DNA from: JABFRJ01 sp031365465
GTDB taxonomy: Bacteria; Pseudomonadota; Alphaproteobacteria; Rhizobiales; Hyphomicrobiaceae
DNA: 17,911 bases
Direction of reading: 5' to 3'
Assembly: GCA_031365465.1 (NCBI GenBank)
Contig: JANLYD010000436.1
Span: 1-17,911 of the forward strand
Part shown: positions 17,050-17,911 of the stretch, piece by piece
Position numbering within the stretch: the stretch's first letter is position 1
Layout: each line of letters opens with the position of its first letter
Notes under the pieces: model-generated
Told to the model about the DNA's origin: nothing
Seen by the model: the letters and a program-made list of their open reading frames with translations, nothing else
Databases searched by the model: none
Translations under genes and position numbers: made by a program

Positions 17050-17274
17050 CGACGATGTTTCCTGTCTAGCTGCGATCCTGTCGGGCAATCTGCATTCGTA
17101 ACCGCCACCGGGCCACCGCACAACACATCAAACAAGCGCGAAGCAAGCGCGCTGGCGATACGCCACAGTCGACACAATTCTCAGGTCTCGCCACAGACGG
17201 CAGTTGCACGATACGATCACAGCAGCACTGTGCCTAAAGACTTGAGCGCCAAAAGCGCCGCTGGAGATGACCTG

Positions 17275-17911
17275 ATGTCGAAAGCCGAAACCGCAAGCCT
17301 GCTCGCAGGCATCCGCCAATGGGTGGAGATTGAAACGCCCACGTCGTACCCCGCCGGCGTCAACACATTGATGGACCTCGTTGCCCAGCAGTATGAGGCC
17401 ATCGGTGCCCGCGTCGAACGCATTCCCGGCACTGCCGGCCGTGGCGATCACTTGTCGATCACGTCACCCTGGCGCGATCCGCGCGGCGACAACAGCGCCG
17501 GCATTCTCGTGCTCAGCCACCTCGACACCGTACATCCTCTCGGCACCCTCGCGACGAAACTTCCCTTTCGCGTCGACGGCGATAAAGCCTACGGCCCCGG
17601 CACCGCCGACATGAAAGGCGGCGCATATCTGGCCTACGCCGCCTATCGGTCAATTGCCGCTGATCCGAAGTTGCAGAAGCTGCCGATCCGATTGCTTTAT
17701 ACTTCGGACGAAGAGGTCGGCAGCCCGACGTCGCGGGCCATGATCGAGAGCGCTGCCGACAGCGCGAAATACGTGCTGGTATTGGAGTCCGCCCGCGACG
17801 GCGGCAAGATCGTCACCGCGCGCAAAGGCGTCGGCCGCTACGACATCACCACGCACGGCCGCCCCTCGCACTCGGGCGTTCGCCACGCCGACGGCCGCAG
17901 CGCGATCGTCG
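17275..17911 (+). CDS. M20-family metallopeptidase (carboxypeptidase G2-like), C-terminus cut by window edge
   Basis: This is a zinc exopeptidase or related amidohydrolase; glutamate carboxypeptidase and succinyl-diaminopimelate desuccinylase belong to the same family. The visible 212 residues hold the metal-site motifs: His82 and Asp84 in VLSHLDTVHP, the bridging Asp112 in GPGTADMKGG, Glu146-Glu147 in TSDEEVGS, and Glu171 in VLESARDGGKIVTARKG, which leads into the lid domain with RPSHSG. SARDGGK and RKGVG point to the carboxypeptidase G2-type subgroup, which removes C-terminal glutamate from folate-like or peptide substrates; this is family-based inference. ATG 17275 has GGAGA seven bases upstream. 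No signal peptide. It is divergent from the amidase pair, with 225 bases between. The last part of the catalytic domain is missing from the window. Confidence 0.93.
   Translation, partial: MSKAETASLLAGIRQWVEIETPTSYPAGVNTLMDLVAQQYEAIGARVERIPGTAGRGDHLSITSPWRDPRGDNSAGILVLSHLDTVHPLGTLATKLPFRVDGDKAYGPGTADMKGGAYLAYAAYRSIAADPKLQKLPIRLLYTSDEEVGSPTSRAMIESAADSAKYVLVLESARDGGKIVTARKGVGRYDITTHGRPSHSGVRHADGRSAIV

Overview
The window reads as a chromosomal segment of a GC-rich alphaproteobacterium, most probably of the order Hyphomicrobiales (Rhizobiales). The grounds are the gene set: a secreted DUF1236 protein, a proteobacterial-type histidinol-phosphatase, a ubiquinol-cytochrome c chaperone, and the block bamE / chaperone / DUF177 / plsX / fabH, which is a conserved alphaproteobacterial arrangement. 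I cannot name a genus. I recognise no phage, transposase, CRISPR array, rRNA or tRNA.

Layout. The left edge holds most of der (ribosome-assembly GTPase, minus strand, C-terminus cut off). Divergent from it is a secreted low-complexity protein ending in a DUF1236 domain. A clear hairpin terminator separates that gene from a convergent small secreted protein with a His-rich tail. Next come a two-gene type I secretion operon (PrtD-type ABC transporter and HlyD-type adaptor, overlapping by 4 bases) and a convergent small secreted protein with six cysteines. A ModA-like periplasmic binding protein is then coupled by a GTGA overlap to an inositol-monophosphatase-family hisN. After these are an alpha/beta hydrolase (minus) and a GNAT acetyltransferase (plus).

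The central-right part is a housekeeping block: bamE (minus) faces away from a plus-strand run of ubiquinol-cytochrome c chaperone, DUF177/YceD, plsX, a possible tiny Pro-rich ORF, and fabH. PlsX and FabH link phospholipid synthesis to fatty-acid initiation; BamE serves outer-membrane assembly; the chaperone serves respiratory complex III. After fabH come an amidase-signature enzyme with a translationally coupled 63-residue partner (minus) and, divergent from them, an M20 metallopeptidase cut by the right edge.

No clearly new system stands out. The best leads are the amidase and its small partner, the T1SS ATPase with a long Pro/Ala-rich N-terminal extension and no visible substrate, the solute-binding protein coupled to hisN, and the Pro-rich repeat ORF inside the plsX-fabH gap. 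Most start codons other than those with overlaps or strong ribosome binding sites are judgement calls, and alternatives are given.
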